From JAJDFU01 sp964595955 (GTDB taxonomy: Bacteria; Bacteroidota; Bacteroidia; Chitinophagales; Saprospiraceae): a stretch of 54,673 bases of DNA. The stretch covers positions 1-54,673 of the forward strand of contig CAZQSF010000015.1 in assembly GCA_964595955.1 (NCBI GenBank), in the 5' to 3' direction. The notes beneath the pieces were generated by a model. It did no database searches. It saw only the letters and a program-made list of their open reading frames with translations, and was not told the origin of the DNA. Shown here piece after piece: positions 26,801 through 33,377 of the stretch (the stretch's first letter is position 1; each line of letters starts with the position of its first letter). Position numbers and translations under genes: made by a program.

Positions 26801-27060
26801 TCTTTGCTCTCCGACGTAAAGCGGTCGATGCCCGTAACCCCGATGAGGTTCTCTTCGATTTTGTTGATCACCCCCTCTTCAATTTCCTCCGGCGAAGCCC
26901 CGGGATAGATGAGTTGAACGGAAATGATGCGGCTGGGAAAATCCGGGAAAAAGGTGGATTTCAGACTGAGAGAGCCCACCACACCCAAAATGAGTATGGC
27001 GAACATGAGGAGGTTTGCCGCAATGGGATTCTTGATGAAGTAACGCACCAGGCTGGTCAT
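23824..27060 (-). CDS. RND-type efflux transporter permease
   Basis: This inner-membrane proton-driven pump (1078 residues) is the motor of the tripartite system. The N-terminus has the first helix (NPIAANLLMFAILILGVVG), then the large periplasmic part. The proton-relay aspartates appear in transmembrane helix 4 as GILVDDGIVIGESIYQQYE, and helix 10-11 carries LIGILVNDSLVFVSTYNDSM. The sequence KSTFFPDFPSRIISVQLIYPGASPEEIEEGV matches pumps of the heavy-metal/multidrug branch. The C-terminus has an extra hydrophobic helix (FLWIALLIIVLILGLVSFFGG) after a polar stretch, beyond the usual twelve, so the protein is slightly long. It lies between its HlyD adaptor (24 bases upstream) and the nucleotidase gene. 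Confidence 0.95.
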   Translation of the reverse strand: MTSLVRYFIKNPIAANLLMFAILILGVVGSLSLKSTFFPDFPSRIISVQLIYPGASPEEIEEGVINKIEENLIGVTGIDRFTSESKENSGTITVEVEQGYNTDLVLDDVKNAVDQISSFPGGLEPPVVYKRENLGRAITFAISGDVDLSALKRYARKAEDDLRALDGLSKVTLSGFPEEEIEIAFREDDLRAYNLTFQQAAQAVRAANIDITGGTIKGESEELLVRARNKSYYAEGLRDVVVKTTAEGSVVRLYQVADIRDRWSDNPDRSYLNDKPAVVVTVQNTIEEDMIGITDMVKAYIENFNKESELVQATVINDESIILRQRISLLTENGILGFAIVLGLLAVFLHWRLAFWVALAIPISFAGMFMFAGIFGVTINVISLFGMILVIGILVDDGIVIGESIYQQYEKGVPRLEAAVSGTMQVLPAVFVAILTTMLAFSAFFFIKGTLGDFFGEMAIVVMLSLLFSLIEGTFILPAHVAHSKALSEEATPNRVQAAFDKLMYWLRDKTYMPLLRFAVYNKFLTLAVILGIFALTIGAIGGGIIKTTFFPIIDRDDININLKMPAGTREHITESWLDKIEEASWQVNEELSEHYFKGEKEAILRIQKNLGPTTYEGALVVTILDGESRDSLGVRTVVNAIRKKVGPIDQAEVVTYGSATPFGKPISISLVGKDYGQLEKATRAVKEEMKALAELTDVVDNNQEGLKEIELELTEKARYLGLNLDEVIGQVRAGFFGQEVQRLQRGRDEVKVWVRYDEADRKDITQLADMRIRFADGRAFPLSEIATLDVTRGITTISHLNGKREIKIEADVANDDVSVSDLTASLKEDIVPRTLAQFSGVTPIFEGQNREQEKSFGSSIPALVGILLLMFFVIALLFRSVGQTAIVLSLIPFGMIGVGWGHFIMGLPISLFSFLGVIALIGILVNDSLVFVSTYNDSMKEGQSHMDSILAAGYSRFRPIVLTSITTFAGLAPLLFEKSLQAQFLKPMAISVSFGLLAITTIILILLPVLMVIVNRLKVYASYLWNGFKPDQESVEPAIRTERGYEFLWIALLIIVLILGLVSFFGGSLAQTFAQNT

Positions 27061-27084
27061 GACGGATGAGTTTTGGGTTGAATG

Positions 27085-28269
27085 CTATTGCAGGCTGCCT
27101 ACAGCCCCTGTTTCGGGCTTATTCCCCTGGCGAGCGGTATCAGCTTCACCCCGGGACCGAATGCGCACGCTCATGCCGTCAAACGCGTCGGGCAGGCGGG
27201 TTGCAAGAACCGCTTCGCCGTTTTTCAGGCCCCGAACAATGACTCGCTCGGCATCTTCCTTGATTACCTGCACTTCGCGTTTGCGCAGCACGCTGTCCTG
27301 AACGAGATAGACCGATTTTTGATCTTCCAGGATGTTTTTGGGAATGACCATGGCATCCGGTATCCGGCTGCCGGTAATGCTGCCTTTCAGATACATGCCC
27401 TCGCGCAAACTCTTTCCGCTCACGCCGATGAACACCTTGACGGTTTGGGTGCCGGGATCTACCTGGTCGCTGATGCGCACTACTTTGCCGGTCCACTTAC
27501 CGGGCAGGTCGTCCGAACGCAATTCCACGGCGAAGCCGGGCTTGATGTAGGAAAGCTCCCGAACCGGTACGGTCGCTTCCAGCTCGTAGTTTCCCGTGCG
27601 CATGAGTTCGCCCAGCTTCTGGCCGCTGCGCACCAGGGCGCCGGGGTTGATGCCCGCCTCGGTCACTACCCCTGAAAAGGGCGCATACAGGACGTATTTG
27701 CTCAGGTGCTCCTCAGCACTCTTGATCGTGTAATACTGAGCATAGATGTTTCGAGAGGCAATAAAAAACTTCTCTTGTTTGCTCGCCGGCTCCGGAAGGG
27801 ACGGAATGGGCTTTTCCAGTTCGAAGCGTTCGATGTAATCCAGATATTGGCGGTAACTCTCCGGATAATCGATCTTCAGGTCGGGCATGAGCTGGGTAAT
27901 GGCGCTGAGCAAATTGCTTTTTTGGGAAAACAAGTTGAGCTGAGCCTCTTCGGGATCGACCTTGATGAGTACACTTCCCTTGGGGAAATAGCTGCCCTCT
28001 TTAAAGGGGCGGGCGGTCTCCACCAGCGTCCCGGACACCTCGGAGAACACGTCGATCTTATCGAAGGCCACCAGTTCGCCCTGTATGGCCAAGGGTGCGG
28101 AGAGGGTTCGATTTTGAACGCGCAGGGTATCTACGATCTTGGTTTGATCGATTTCAGCCTTCCGGGGCGGGGGCGCTTTCAACTGGGTCAGCAGGTACGC
28201 GCCGCCGCCGGCCAGGGCCAGTACGGCTACGCCAGCCAAAACCCCGATGCGTCGGGATAGGGTACTCAT
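27085..28269 (-). CDS. HlyD-family periplasmic adaptor of the RND pump
   Basis: Membrane-fusion proteins link the inner-membrane pump to the TolC channel. From the ATG at 28269 the 394-residue protein has an inner-membrane anchor (RIGVLAGVAVLALAGGGAYLL), a barrel-sandwich start (IQGELVAFDKIDVFSEVSGTL), an alpha-hairpin about 100-185, return to LYAPFSGVVTEAGINPGALVRSGQ, then a beta-barrel domain (VGALV-like GNYELEATVPVRELSYIKPGFAVEL). An upstream ATG at 28293 would add eight residues; either is possible. It follows marR by 7-31 bases and precedes the permease, so it is in the same operon. Confidence 0.93.
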   Translation of the reverse strand: MSTLSRRIGVLAGVAVLALAGGGAYLLTQLKAPPPRKAEIDQTKIVDTLRVQNRTLSAPLAIQGELVAFDKIDVFSEVSGTLVETARPFKEGSYFPKGSVLIKVDPEEAQLNLFSQKSNLLSAITQLMPDLKIDYPESYRQYLDYIERFELEKPIPSLPEPASKQEKFFIASRNIYAQYYTIKSAEEHLSKYVLYAPFSGVVTEAGINPGALVRSGQKLGELMRTGNYELEATVPVRELSYIKPGFAVELRSDDLPGKWTGKVVRISDQVDPGTQTVKVFIGVSGKSLREGMYLKGSITGSRIPDAMVIPKNILEDQKSVYLVQDSVLRKREVQVIKEDAERVIVRGLKNGEAVLATRLPDAFDGMSVRIRSRGEADTARQGNKPETGAVGSLQ

Positions 28270-28300
28270 GGTCAATGGTTGTGGTTTGTGCAAAGAAGCA

Positions 28301-28759
28301 TTACTTTGGTTGCGTTTGCAACTTTTTATTTAGGTTTTCGTACATTTTATGCAAGACCCTTTTGCAGGTGTTCACGTCCTCCCGGGAAAGGCCCTGCACA
28401 GCTTCCGCGACGGCCTGATCGGCCAGGGGCATGAGGTCGTGCTTCAGCTGCTTGCCTTTGTGCGTCAGATAAATGCGCTTGGTGCGCTTGTCGGCCGGAT
28501 CGGGAATCCGAAGCGCGATATTGTGTGCTTCAAGTATGTCTAAAGCCCTGGTGATCGAGGCTTTATTCTTAATTGTGGAGATAGCAAGGTCCTGTTGCCG
28601 AACCCCGTCCTCGGTCCAGAGGTCCACCAGCACACCCATGCAGTGCGGGGGGAAATCCTGCCCGGCCATCCGGTCCTGCTTTTGCAGGTGGTTGGCCAGC
28701 AACTTGCCCACCCGAATGGTGAGGAAGATCAGCGATTCACGAGGGTCGAAAGAGGGCAT
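28301..28759 (-). CDS. MarR family transcriptional regulator
   Basis: MarR dimers bind palindromes and are released by small ligands, often pump substrates. From the ATG at 28759 the 152-residue protein contains the winged-helix core: LVDLWTEDGVRQQDLAISTIKNKASITRALDILEAHNIALRI (helix-turn-helix), then the wing PDPADKRTKRIYLTHKGKQL with the conserved DxRxxxxxLT-like pattern. It is the first gene of the efflux operon and a palindrome lies 10 bases before its start, so autoregulation and control of the pump are likely. A longer frame upstream (to 28807) would include the palindrome as coding and is rejected for that reason. Confidence 0.9.
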   Translation of the reverse strand: MPSFDPRESLIFLTIRVGKLLANHLQKQDRMAGQDFPPHCMGVLVDLWTEDGVRQQDLAISTIKNKASITRALDILEAHNIALRIPDPADKRTKRIYLTHKGKQLKHDLMPLADQAVAEAVQGLSREDVNTCKRVLHKMYENLNKKLQTQPK

Positions 28760-28768
28760 GGAGGCCAA

Positions 28769-28790
28769 TTTGGTTGCACTTGAAACCAAA
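28769..28790. promoter_or_regulatory. Inverted repeat upstream of marR, probable operator
   Basis: TTTGGTT (28769-28775) and AACCAAA (28784-28790) form a perfect 7-base inverted repeat with an 8-base spacer, 10 bases before the marR start. The 22-base size fits a MarR dimer site. Confidence 0.6.
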
Positions 28791-28825
28791 CGAGCCCGGG
28801 CAGACAAAGTTTAGCTGAGTGGGGA

Positions 28826-29134
28826 TTAATTGAGCGAAAACTGCTGGAGCATGGCCGTGTGATTGTGGAACATCAGTTCGCATACGGCCGGCCGGCCCAG
28901 GAAATCGAGGAGGGGAAAGCGCAGCAAGCGCTCGTGCACCTGCGCTTCGCTTTCTGCTTCCATAACGGTCCAGAAGCGGCTGCGGTCCATGGAAAGCGAG
29001 AAGGATTTGAGTATGCCCTCATCCATCATCTGGTCGATGACATATCGCTGTTTGGGGATCAGGGCTTCGAACTCCTCCGTAAAAACCGGAGGAAGGTCAA
29101 ACTCGATCATGTACAATCTGGATTGCTCTTCCAT
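28826..29134 (-). CDS. Muconolactone-isomerase/YciI-like small alpha-beta protein
   Basis: The 102-residue protein starts at the ATG at 29134 and reads MEEQSRLYMIEFDLPPVFTEEFEALIPKQR..., a dimeric ferredoxin-like (beta-alpha-beta) domain of the muconolactone delta-isomerase or YCII type: strand LYMIEFDLP, helix FEALIPKQRYVIDQMM, strand RFWTVMEAES, helix AQVHERLLRFPL. No catalytic residues can be assigned with confidence. An open frame continues upstream to 29203 but its extra residues do not fit the fold. It is upstream of marR on the same strand, 66 bases from the marR start, and may be read by the same promoter or its own. Confidence 0.72.
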   Translation of the reverse strand: MEEQSRLYMIEFDLPPVFTEEFEALIPKQRYVIDQMMDEGILKSFSLSMDRSRFWTVMEAESEAQVHERLLRFPLLDFLGRPAVCELMFHNHTAMLQQFSLN

Positions 29135-29319
29135 AACATCCTTTGATCTGTTACCCTGCCAGGGGTAAGATGGCGTATCTCCGGAACGGATCCAGATGTT
29201 CACAGGGTGGATGGACAGTGCGATATAATCGCCCTGCGGCAGCCTGGTTGCCCGACCGGCATGTGAAAAGATAATACAAAGGCCCGGCGAATTGTTTACC
29301 GGCCTGGGATTTTAAGGGT

Positions 29320-30186
29320 TTATTCCGTGAGGATACCCATTTTGCCCGCTTCATAATCCTGGATGGCCTGCCTGAGTTCTTCGGGGCGGTTCATCACAAA
29401 GGGGCCGTATTGGGCCAGGGGTTCGCCCAGAGGTTCTCCGGCGAGAAGCAAAAAACGGCTGTCGGTCTGGGCGTGGAGTTCGAGTTGGCCTTCGCCTTCG
29501 TGAAAAACCGCCAGGTGTTCTTGTGGAATACTGCCCTGTCCGGGCACTTTCAGGCCGCCTTTCAACAGGTATACGGCCAGGTTGTAGCCCTCCGGTATGG
29601 CAATTCGGCCTCTTCCCTGGGCCGGCAGTTCACCTCGGGCCACGATCAGGGGCGACCGGGGCTCGATGGGCCCGCGGGTTTCGCCCAGGGTACCGGCCAC
29701 CAGCCACAGGCGGATGTCTCCTGCCTGTACCCTGGACAGTTCTTCGGCCTGAAGTTCCTCATAGGTGGGGGCATCCATTTTGTTTGCGGAAGGCAGGTTG
29801 ACCCACAGTTGCAGGCCTTCCAGCGTGCCGCCCTGAGCCACAAACTCCGGGGCCGCGTGCTCGCTGTGCATGAGGCCGCTGCCGGCGGTTATCCACTGTA
29901 CGCCTCCGGCCCGGATCACGCCCTCATTGCCCAGGCTGTCGCGGTGCTGTACAGCTCCCTGGTACAAGAGCGTAACCGGTGCGAAACCCCGGTGGGGGTG
30001 GGGCCCTACGTTCAGGGGGTCTTCTCCGGCTGCCACCTTCCAGGGGCCAAAGTGATGCAGCAACACGAAGGGGCTGAGTTGCCGAAGCCCTTCGTTGGGC
30101 AGGGGCTGTTTCACCTGGGTAGCTCCCATTTGAAGAGATGGTGCGGGCAGTACGCGTAGCAATTTGCGGATCGTGAGGTCGGACAT
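29320..30186 (-). CDS. Pirin family protein (cupin dioxygenase-like)
   Basis: Pirins are bicupin iron proteins; some are quercetin dioxygenases. The 288-residue protein has the iron ligands in the N-terminal cupin: NVGPHPHRGFAPVTLLYQG (about 60-78, two His), HRDSLGNEGV and MHSEHAAPE (about 106-114). LWVNLPSANKMDAPTYEEL and the C-terminal pirin domain with FLLLAGEPLGEPLAQYGPFVMN complete the family pattern. No signal peptide, so cytoplasmic. A degenerate -7 box (TACCTTGC) lies near 30335, about 150 bases upstream. The gap up to the next gene (30187-30490, 304 bases) shows no other gene. Confidence 0.93.
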   Translation of the reverse strand: MSDLTIRKLLRVLPAPSLQMGATQVKQPLPNEGLRQLSPFVLLHHFGPWKVAAGEDPLNVGPHPHRGFAPVTLLYQGAVQHRDSLGNEGVIRAGGVQWITAGSGLMHSEHAAPEFVAQGGTLEGLQLWVNLPSANKMDAPTYEELQAEELSRVQAGDIRLWLVAGTLGETRGPIEPRSPLIVARGELPAQGRGRIAIPEGYNLAVYLLKGGLKVPGQGSIPQEHLAVFHEGEGQLELHAQTDSRFLLLAGEPLGEPLAQYGPFVMNRPEELRQAIQDYEAGKMGILTE

Positions 30187-30490
30187 GATAGGATCGTGTG
30201 GTTGTTGGGTGAAACACCGGAATGACTTCAGCAGTTTCTTCGGTTTCGAACATGAGCCGTAGCCTTTCCGGCCTAGGCCGGCTGGTTTCTGGCGGGCTGC
30301 CGATTCGGGGAAAGCAGGCTCGCCTGAATATGCGGCAAGGTAGCCCGAAACATTCAGGGTTTTGGCAAACGCCGGGCTAAGCTTTTGAAAACCAAGATGC
30401 TACTGGGTATTGCCGTCTTCGCATCGGTAAAATTCTTGAATCTCCCGGATCATGAGGGGCTTCGCTTTTCGGTCCCGGCGACGGAACGCA
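30187..30490. other. Gene-free stretch
   Basis: No convincing reading frame, RNA or repeat is seen in these 304 bases. A small palindrome around ccggcctaggccgg (30270-30283) and a degenerate -7 box for pirin near 30335 on the minus strand are the only items. Confidence 0.5.
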
Positions 30491-30919
30491 TCAGTCCAGG
30501 AAGCCGATCTCTGTATGCGACCCATCGCAAAAGGGTTTGTTGCGGGAGGCTCCGCAGCGGCAGAAAGCCGTGCGCTGGCTCCTTTCCACCACTTTGCCGT
30601 CAGGTAGGTTTACCTTGACCTTTCCCTTTACGATTAGCGGGCCGTTCGGCAGGACATCGCATTCCAGGGGTTCTGCCTCTCCCTCGGTCTCGTTTCGGCC
30701 GGCCTGGTTGAAATAGTAGCTCAATGCTCCGGAGGGGCACTGCTTTACCTGTGCTACAAGTGCATCCGTCGGGGCCGCTTCGGCCTCGATCCAGGGTTGT
30801 TCCTGGGGACGAAAGACCTGGGGCAGCCCCTTTACACACTTTTCGGAATGAATACAGAGGGCAGGCTTCCAGACGATGGTCACTTCGCCATTGGAGTATT
30901 CGCGAACTACATCCTTCAT
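30491..30919 (-). CDS. Fer4_19 plus CDGSH iron-sulfur fusion protein
   Basis: The 142-residue protein joins a divergent 4Fe-4S mono-cluster domain and a CDGSH domain. Starting at the ATG at 30919 it reads MKDVVREYSNGEVTIVWKP, then CIHSEKCVKGLPQVF (about 22-36) and QCPSGALSY (about 58-66), the cysteine set of the Fer4_19 type, then a basic part with PDGKVVERSQ, and the CDGSH motif CRCGASRNKPFCDGSH (about 120-135) with three Cys and one His, as in mitoNEET-like 2Fe-2S proteins. It would be a small cytoplasmic redox or iron-sulfur carrier. A frame continuing upstream to 31072 lacks domain support. It is divergent from the SPOR gene; the intergenic region (30920-31077) has that gene's -7 box. Confidence 0.9.
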   Translation of the reverse strand: MKDVVREYSNGEVTIVWKPALCIHSEKCVKGLPQVFRPQEQPWIEAEAAPTDALVAQVKQCPSGALSYYFNQAGRNETEGEAEPLECDVLPNGPLIVKGKVKVNLPDGKVVERSQRTAFCRCGASRNKPFCDGSHTEIGFLD

Positions 30920-31045
30920 AAATGGGCTTTTGACCAAGGGAACACCGCGATGCGGGCGGAAGTTGCCGCTGCGAGGCCGGAAGAAAAGCCGGTTAACCGC
31001 CATGCCCGGGCTGAATCCGGCCGGCCAATACACATCAAGCCTGCG

Positions 31046-31053
31046 TATATTTG
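31046..31053 (+). promoter_or_regulatory. Bacteroidota-type -7 box (TATATTTG)
   Basis: TATATTTG, a perfect TAnnTTTG, lies 24 bases before the ATG of the SPOR-type gene at 31078. Confidence 0.55.
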
Positions 31054-31077
31054 CGTTGATATGAAAACGCAAAGCTT

Positions 31078-32748
31078 ATGAAACGCTATATCCGGGGCTT
31101 CCTGCTTACTGGTTTTCTCCTGCCTTGTATGCTGCTGGCCCAATCGACCTTTCTGGTGCAGGTGGGCACGTTTCTGGATGCCAAGCAGGAGGATTTCGCA
31201 GCCCTTCAGCCCCTGGGGTTTGTGCATGCCGATAAACTGGACGCGCGGCACTATTCGGTTTTTGTCGGAGAATACACCTCAAAGGATAAGGCCGAGGCCA
31301 TAGCCGGGCAGGTGCGCTCCAAAGGCTACTCCAATGCCAGGGTGGTGGAACGCGAGCCCAGCGGAAGGCAAGCCGTCGTTATTCAGGTGGCTTCGCTGGA
31401 TGCCAAGGATCCGGTAAACTGGGAGCGATATCTACCGGCCGGCGAGCTGTACCTCGCGCTGCAAAACGATCTGCTTCGCCTGGGGGTGGGGCTTTTCTCC
31501 AGCCTGGGCGAAGCCCGAACCCAACTGCCACAGGTGAAAGCAGCCGGCTTCCAGGACGCCTTTATCAAAAGAGTCGACTTAGCCTTTTTGCATAAGGTTA
31601 CCCCTTTCGAATTGGGGGGCGTAAAGACCGATCTCATTCCGCTGGCCTTCGATGAGGCCCCTGATACCGGGAAGCCGCCCAAAGCCGGTTCGACTCCGCC
31701 GCCGACGAGCGCCAAGAGCCCTCCTGCCGAACCGGCCACCGTACCGCCACCCAATATCCGGTCGGATATCCGCCGGGCCTCGGTGACCGGGCTTCAAACG
31801 GTGCTCAAGGCCGAAGGCAATTACGCGGCCAGCGTCGACGGCTACTACGGCCGGGCTACGGATCAGGCCTACCAGCAATTTATGGCCCAGAATCCGTTTA
31901 TGCAGCGCTACCGGATACTGGCCAGCAATCTCGATTACACCATCGAAACGGGATTAGACGATCCCGTTCAACAAGCTATTTACCAGCTTCCTGCCGATCC
32001 TACGGCTTTCCAGACCCTGCAGACGGCTGATGCCCCGGTGGCCTTCGGCTACCTCGCCTATCAGCTCTTTGTCGCCCAGGGGCCGAGCATGCAGGTCAAC
32101 AACTACATGAACGAAGGAATAAAACGCGCCTATGCGGGTAAGGCGCGTTCGGCTGATCTTCCCTTTGATCCGAATTCGGCCTACGCCTATCCCAACCTGG
32201 ACCAATTGCTATTGCACCTCTCCTACATCCACAGTGCTGAGGGCAACCGCTATGCCATGCCGTGCTGGATCTTTGAACGCCATTCGGAGGAAATGGCCCG
32301 GGCACAGACCGCCTTTACGGACTACGCCAGCGATGATTTTCGCGTGCAGGCCTGCGATCCCTTTCTGGATTGGGAGGAAGTGCGCATGATGCTGGCTGTC
32401 GCCGATGACCTGGGAGGCCGATCCCTGTTGGAGGATCGCGACGAGCTGCGCTACAATGCGTCTCGCCGTGCCAAGCTATACCTCATCGACAAACCCATCA
32501 CGGAAAAAGAGCTCATGGAGTCGGTTCAAACCTGGAACAAACAGCTCATGAGCAACCTGAATGCATGGGCGGAGCGCGACCCCCTGCACAAAGATCTCAT
32601 GCTGGCTTTCAAGACCACGTATTACCAGTCGCAGGTTCGCCTCGAAGATTTTTACATGAATAAAGGGTATGCCCAGAACCAAGCGTCCATCCTGGCCCTG
32701 GCCACGCTGCATACTTTGGTAAGCTATCAGTTGGAGCGCTTTGTGTAG
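31078..32748 (+). CDS. Secreted protein with SPOR-like repeats, a peptidoglycan-binding-like region and a unique helical C-terminus
   Basis: The 556-residue protein has a signal peptide (1-20, ending MLLAQ). Two SPOR-like units follow: STFLVQVGTFLDAKQEDFAALQPLGF...ARHYSVFVGEYTSKDKAEAIAGQVRSKGY (about 22-85), then VVIQVASLD...LGVGLFSSLGEARTQLPQVKAAGF. A Pro-rich linker (about 200-225) leads to RRASVTGLQTVLKAEGNYAASVDGYYGRATDQAYQQFM (about 230-270), a PG_binding_1-type pattern. The rest (about 280-556) is mostly helical and I do not recognise it; it contains AYPNLDQLLLHLSYIHSAEGNRYAMPCWIFERHSEE and ends with a tyrosine-rich helix. The layout suggests a periplasmic peptidoglycan-associated protein. 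No partner genes are adjacent; it is convergent with the next gene (12 bases). Confidence 0.75.
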   Translation: MKRYIRGFLLTGFLLPCMLLAQSTFLVQVGTFLDAKQEDFAALQPLGFVHADKLDARHYSVFVGEYTSKDKAEAIAGQVRSKGYSNARVVEREPSGRQAVVIQVASLDAKDPVNWERYLPAGELYLALQNDLLRLGVGLFSSLGEARTQLPQVKAAGFQDAFIKRVDLAFLHKVTPFELGGVKTDLIPLAFDEAPDTGKPPKAGSTPPPTSAKSPPAEPATVPPPNIRSDIRRASVTGLQTVLKAEGNYAASVDGYYGRATDQAYQQFMAQNPFMQRYRILASNLDYTIETGLDDPVQQAIYQLPADPTAFQTLQTADAPVAFGYLAYQLFVAQGPSMQVNNYMNEGIKRAYAGKARSADLPFDPNSAYAYPNLDQLLLHLSYIHSAEGNRYAMPCWIFERHSEEMARAQTAFTDYASDDFRVQACDPFLDWEEVRMMLAVADDLGGRSLLEDRDELRYNASRRAKLYLIDKPITEKELMESVQTWNKQLMSNLNAWAERDPLHKDLMLAFKTTYYQSQVRLEDFYMNKGYAQNQASILALATLHTLVSYQLERFV

Positions 32749-32760
32749 GCTTGGAGAAGC

Positions 32761-33300
32761 TTAGCGGACGGCTTCAAATCGCATCTCAAAAAGGCTTTCC
32801 ACGGAAAAAGGGGAAGGTTGATTGAGGAAAAAAACGAGTTCCAGCCGAAAGGACTCCCCCTTGAGGTCGCGCAAGGCACTGCGCAGGCCGGGCTGCAAGT
32901 TGATCTCCCCTTCGAAAGGCTGGAGTTGGGGCTCGATGTAAAAGACCTCATCCGACTGAAGGTTGCATTCGCCCTGGTTGGCCGGGCAAACCAGCACGGA
33001 TACGCTGTTGACAAAGCCGTAAAGAGCGCCGTCGAGGGAACGGAGTTGGGCCGAGAGGGGAAATACTCCGGCCACCAGGCTGGTGTCCACCCCGTTTTGC
33101 TGAGCGAATTCCACAAAGTTGGTCGGCAGGGGGGCAAAGGCTTTCACCTGGGGAAAGTTGGGGTTTAAACCGGCTTCGAATTCGAATTGCAAATTGGGAT
33201 ACACCATCAGGAAGAGCCGGTCCCGGTTTTCCTGTGCGCAATCCGATACCAAACCGAGCGCCAGGGCTGCCGGTATGGCAAATTGAATCAGGCTTTTCAT
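32761..33300 (-). CDS. Hypothetical secreted protein
   Basis: I do not recognise this 179-residue protein. It has an N-terminal hydrophobic signal (MKSLIQFAIPAALALGLVSD before Cys21), where Asp at the -1 position makes classical lipidation unlikely. The rest is predicted mostly beta (LFLMVYPNLQFEFEAGL, FVNSVSVLVCPANQ, ELVFFLNQPSPF), and two Cys (in VCPANQGEC) could form a disulfide. An ATG three codons upstream (33309) is also possible. It is convergent with the SPOR gene and divergent from the GCS2-CBS gene, so it is transcribed alone. Confidence 0.6.
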   Translation of the reverse strand: MKSLIQFAIPAALALGLVSDCAQENRDRLFLMVYPNLQFEFEAGLNPNFPQVKAFAPLPTNFVEFAQQNGVDTSLVAGVFPLSAQLRSLDGALYGFVNSVSVLVCPANQGECNLQSDEVFYIEPQLQPFEGEINLQPGLRSALRDLKGESFRLELVFFLNQPSPFSVESLFEMRFEAVR

Positions 33301-33377
33301 GGACCTCATAACGCAAAAATGCGGGAAACCTTGTGAGAATCTACTATATTGGAAAGTAAACCTATTCTCTTTCGGTT

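Noticed and set aside
23833..27069. Long plus-strand open frames
   Set aside because: They are antisense to the RND permease; composition is His/Gly/Asp-rich without any fold pattern.
28309..28322. Inverted repeat GTTGC-GTTT-GCAAC at the end of marR
   Set aside because: It lies in the last marR codons, has only five-base arms and does not resemble the upstream operator.
30385..30618. A 77-codon plus-strand frame starting MKTKMLLGIAVF
   Set aside because: It looks like a signal peptide at first but begins with a non-ATG codon, then becomes Arg/Cys-rich and runs antisense into the CDGSH motif.
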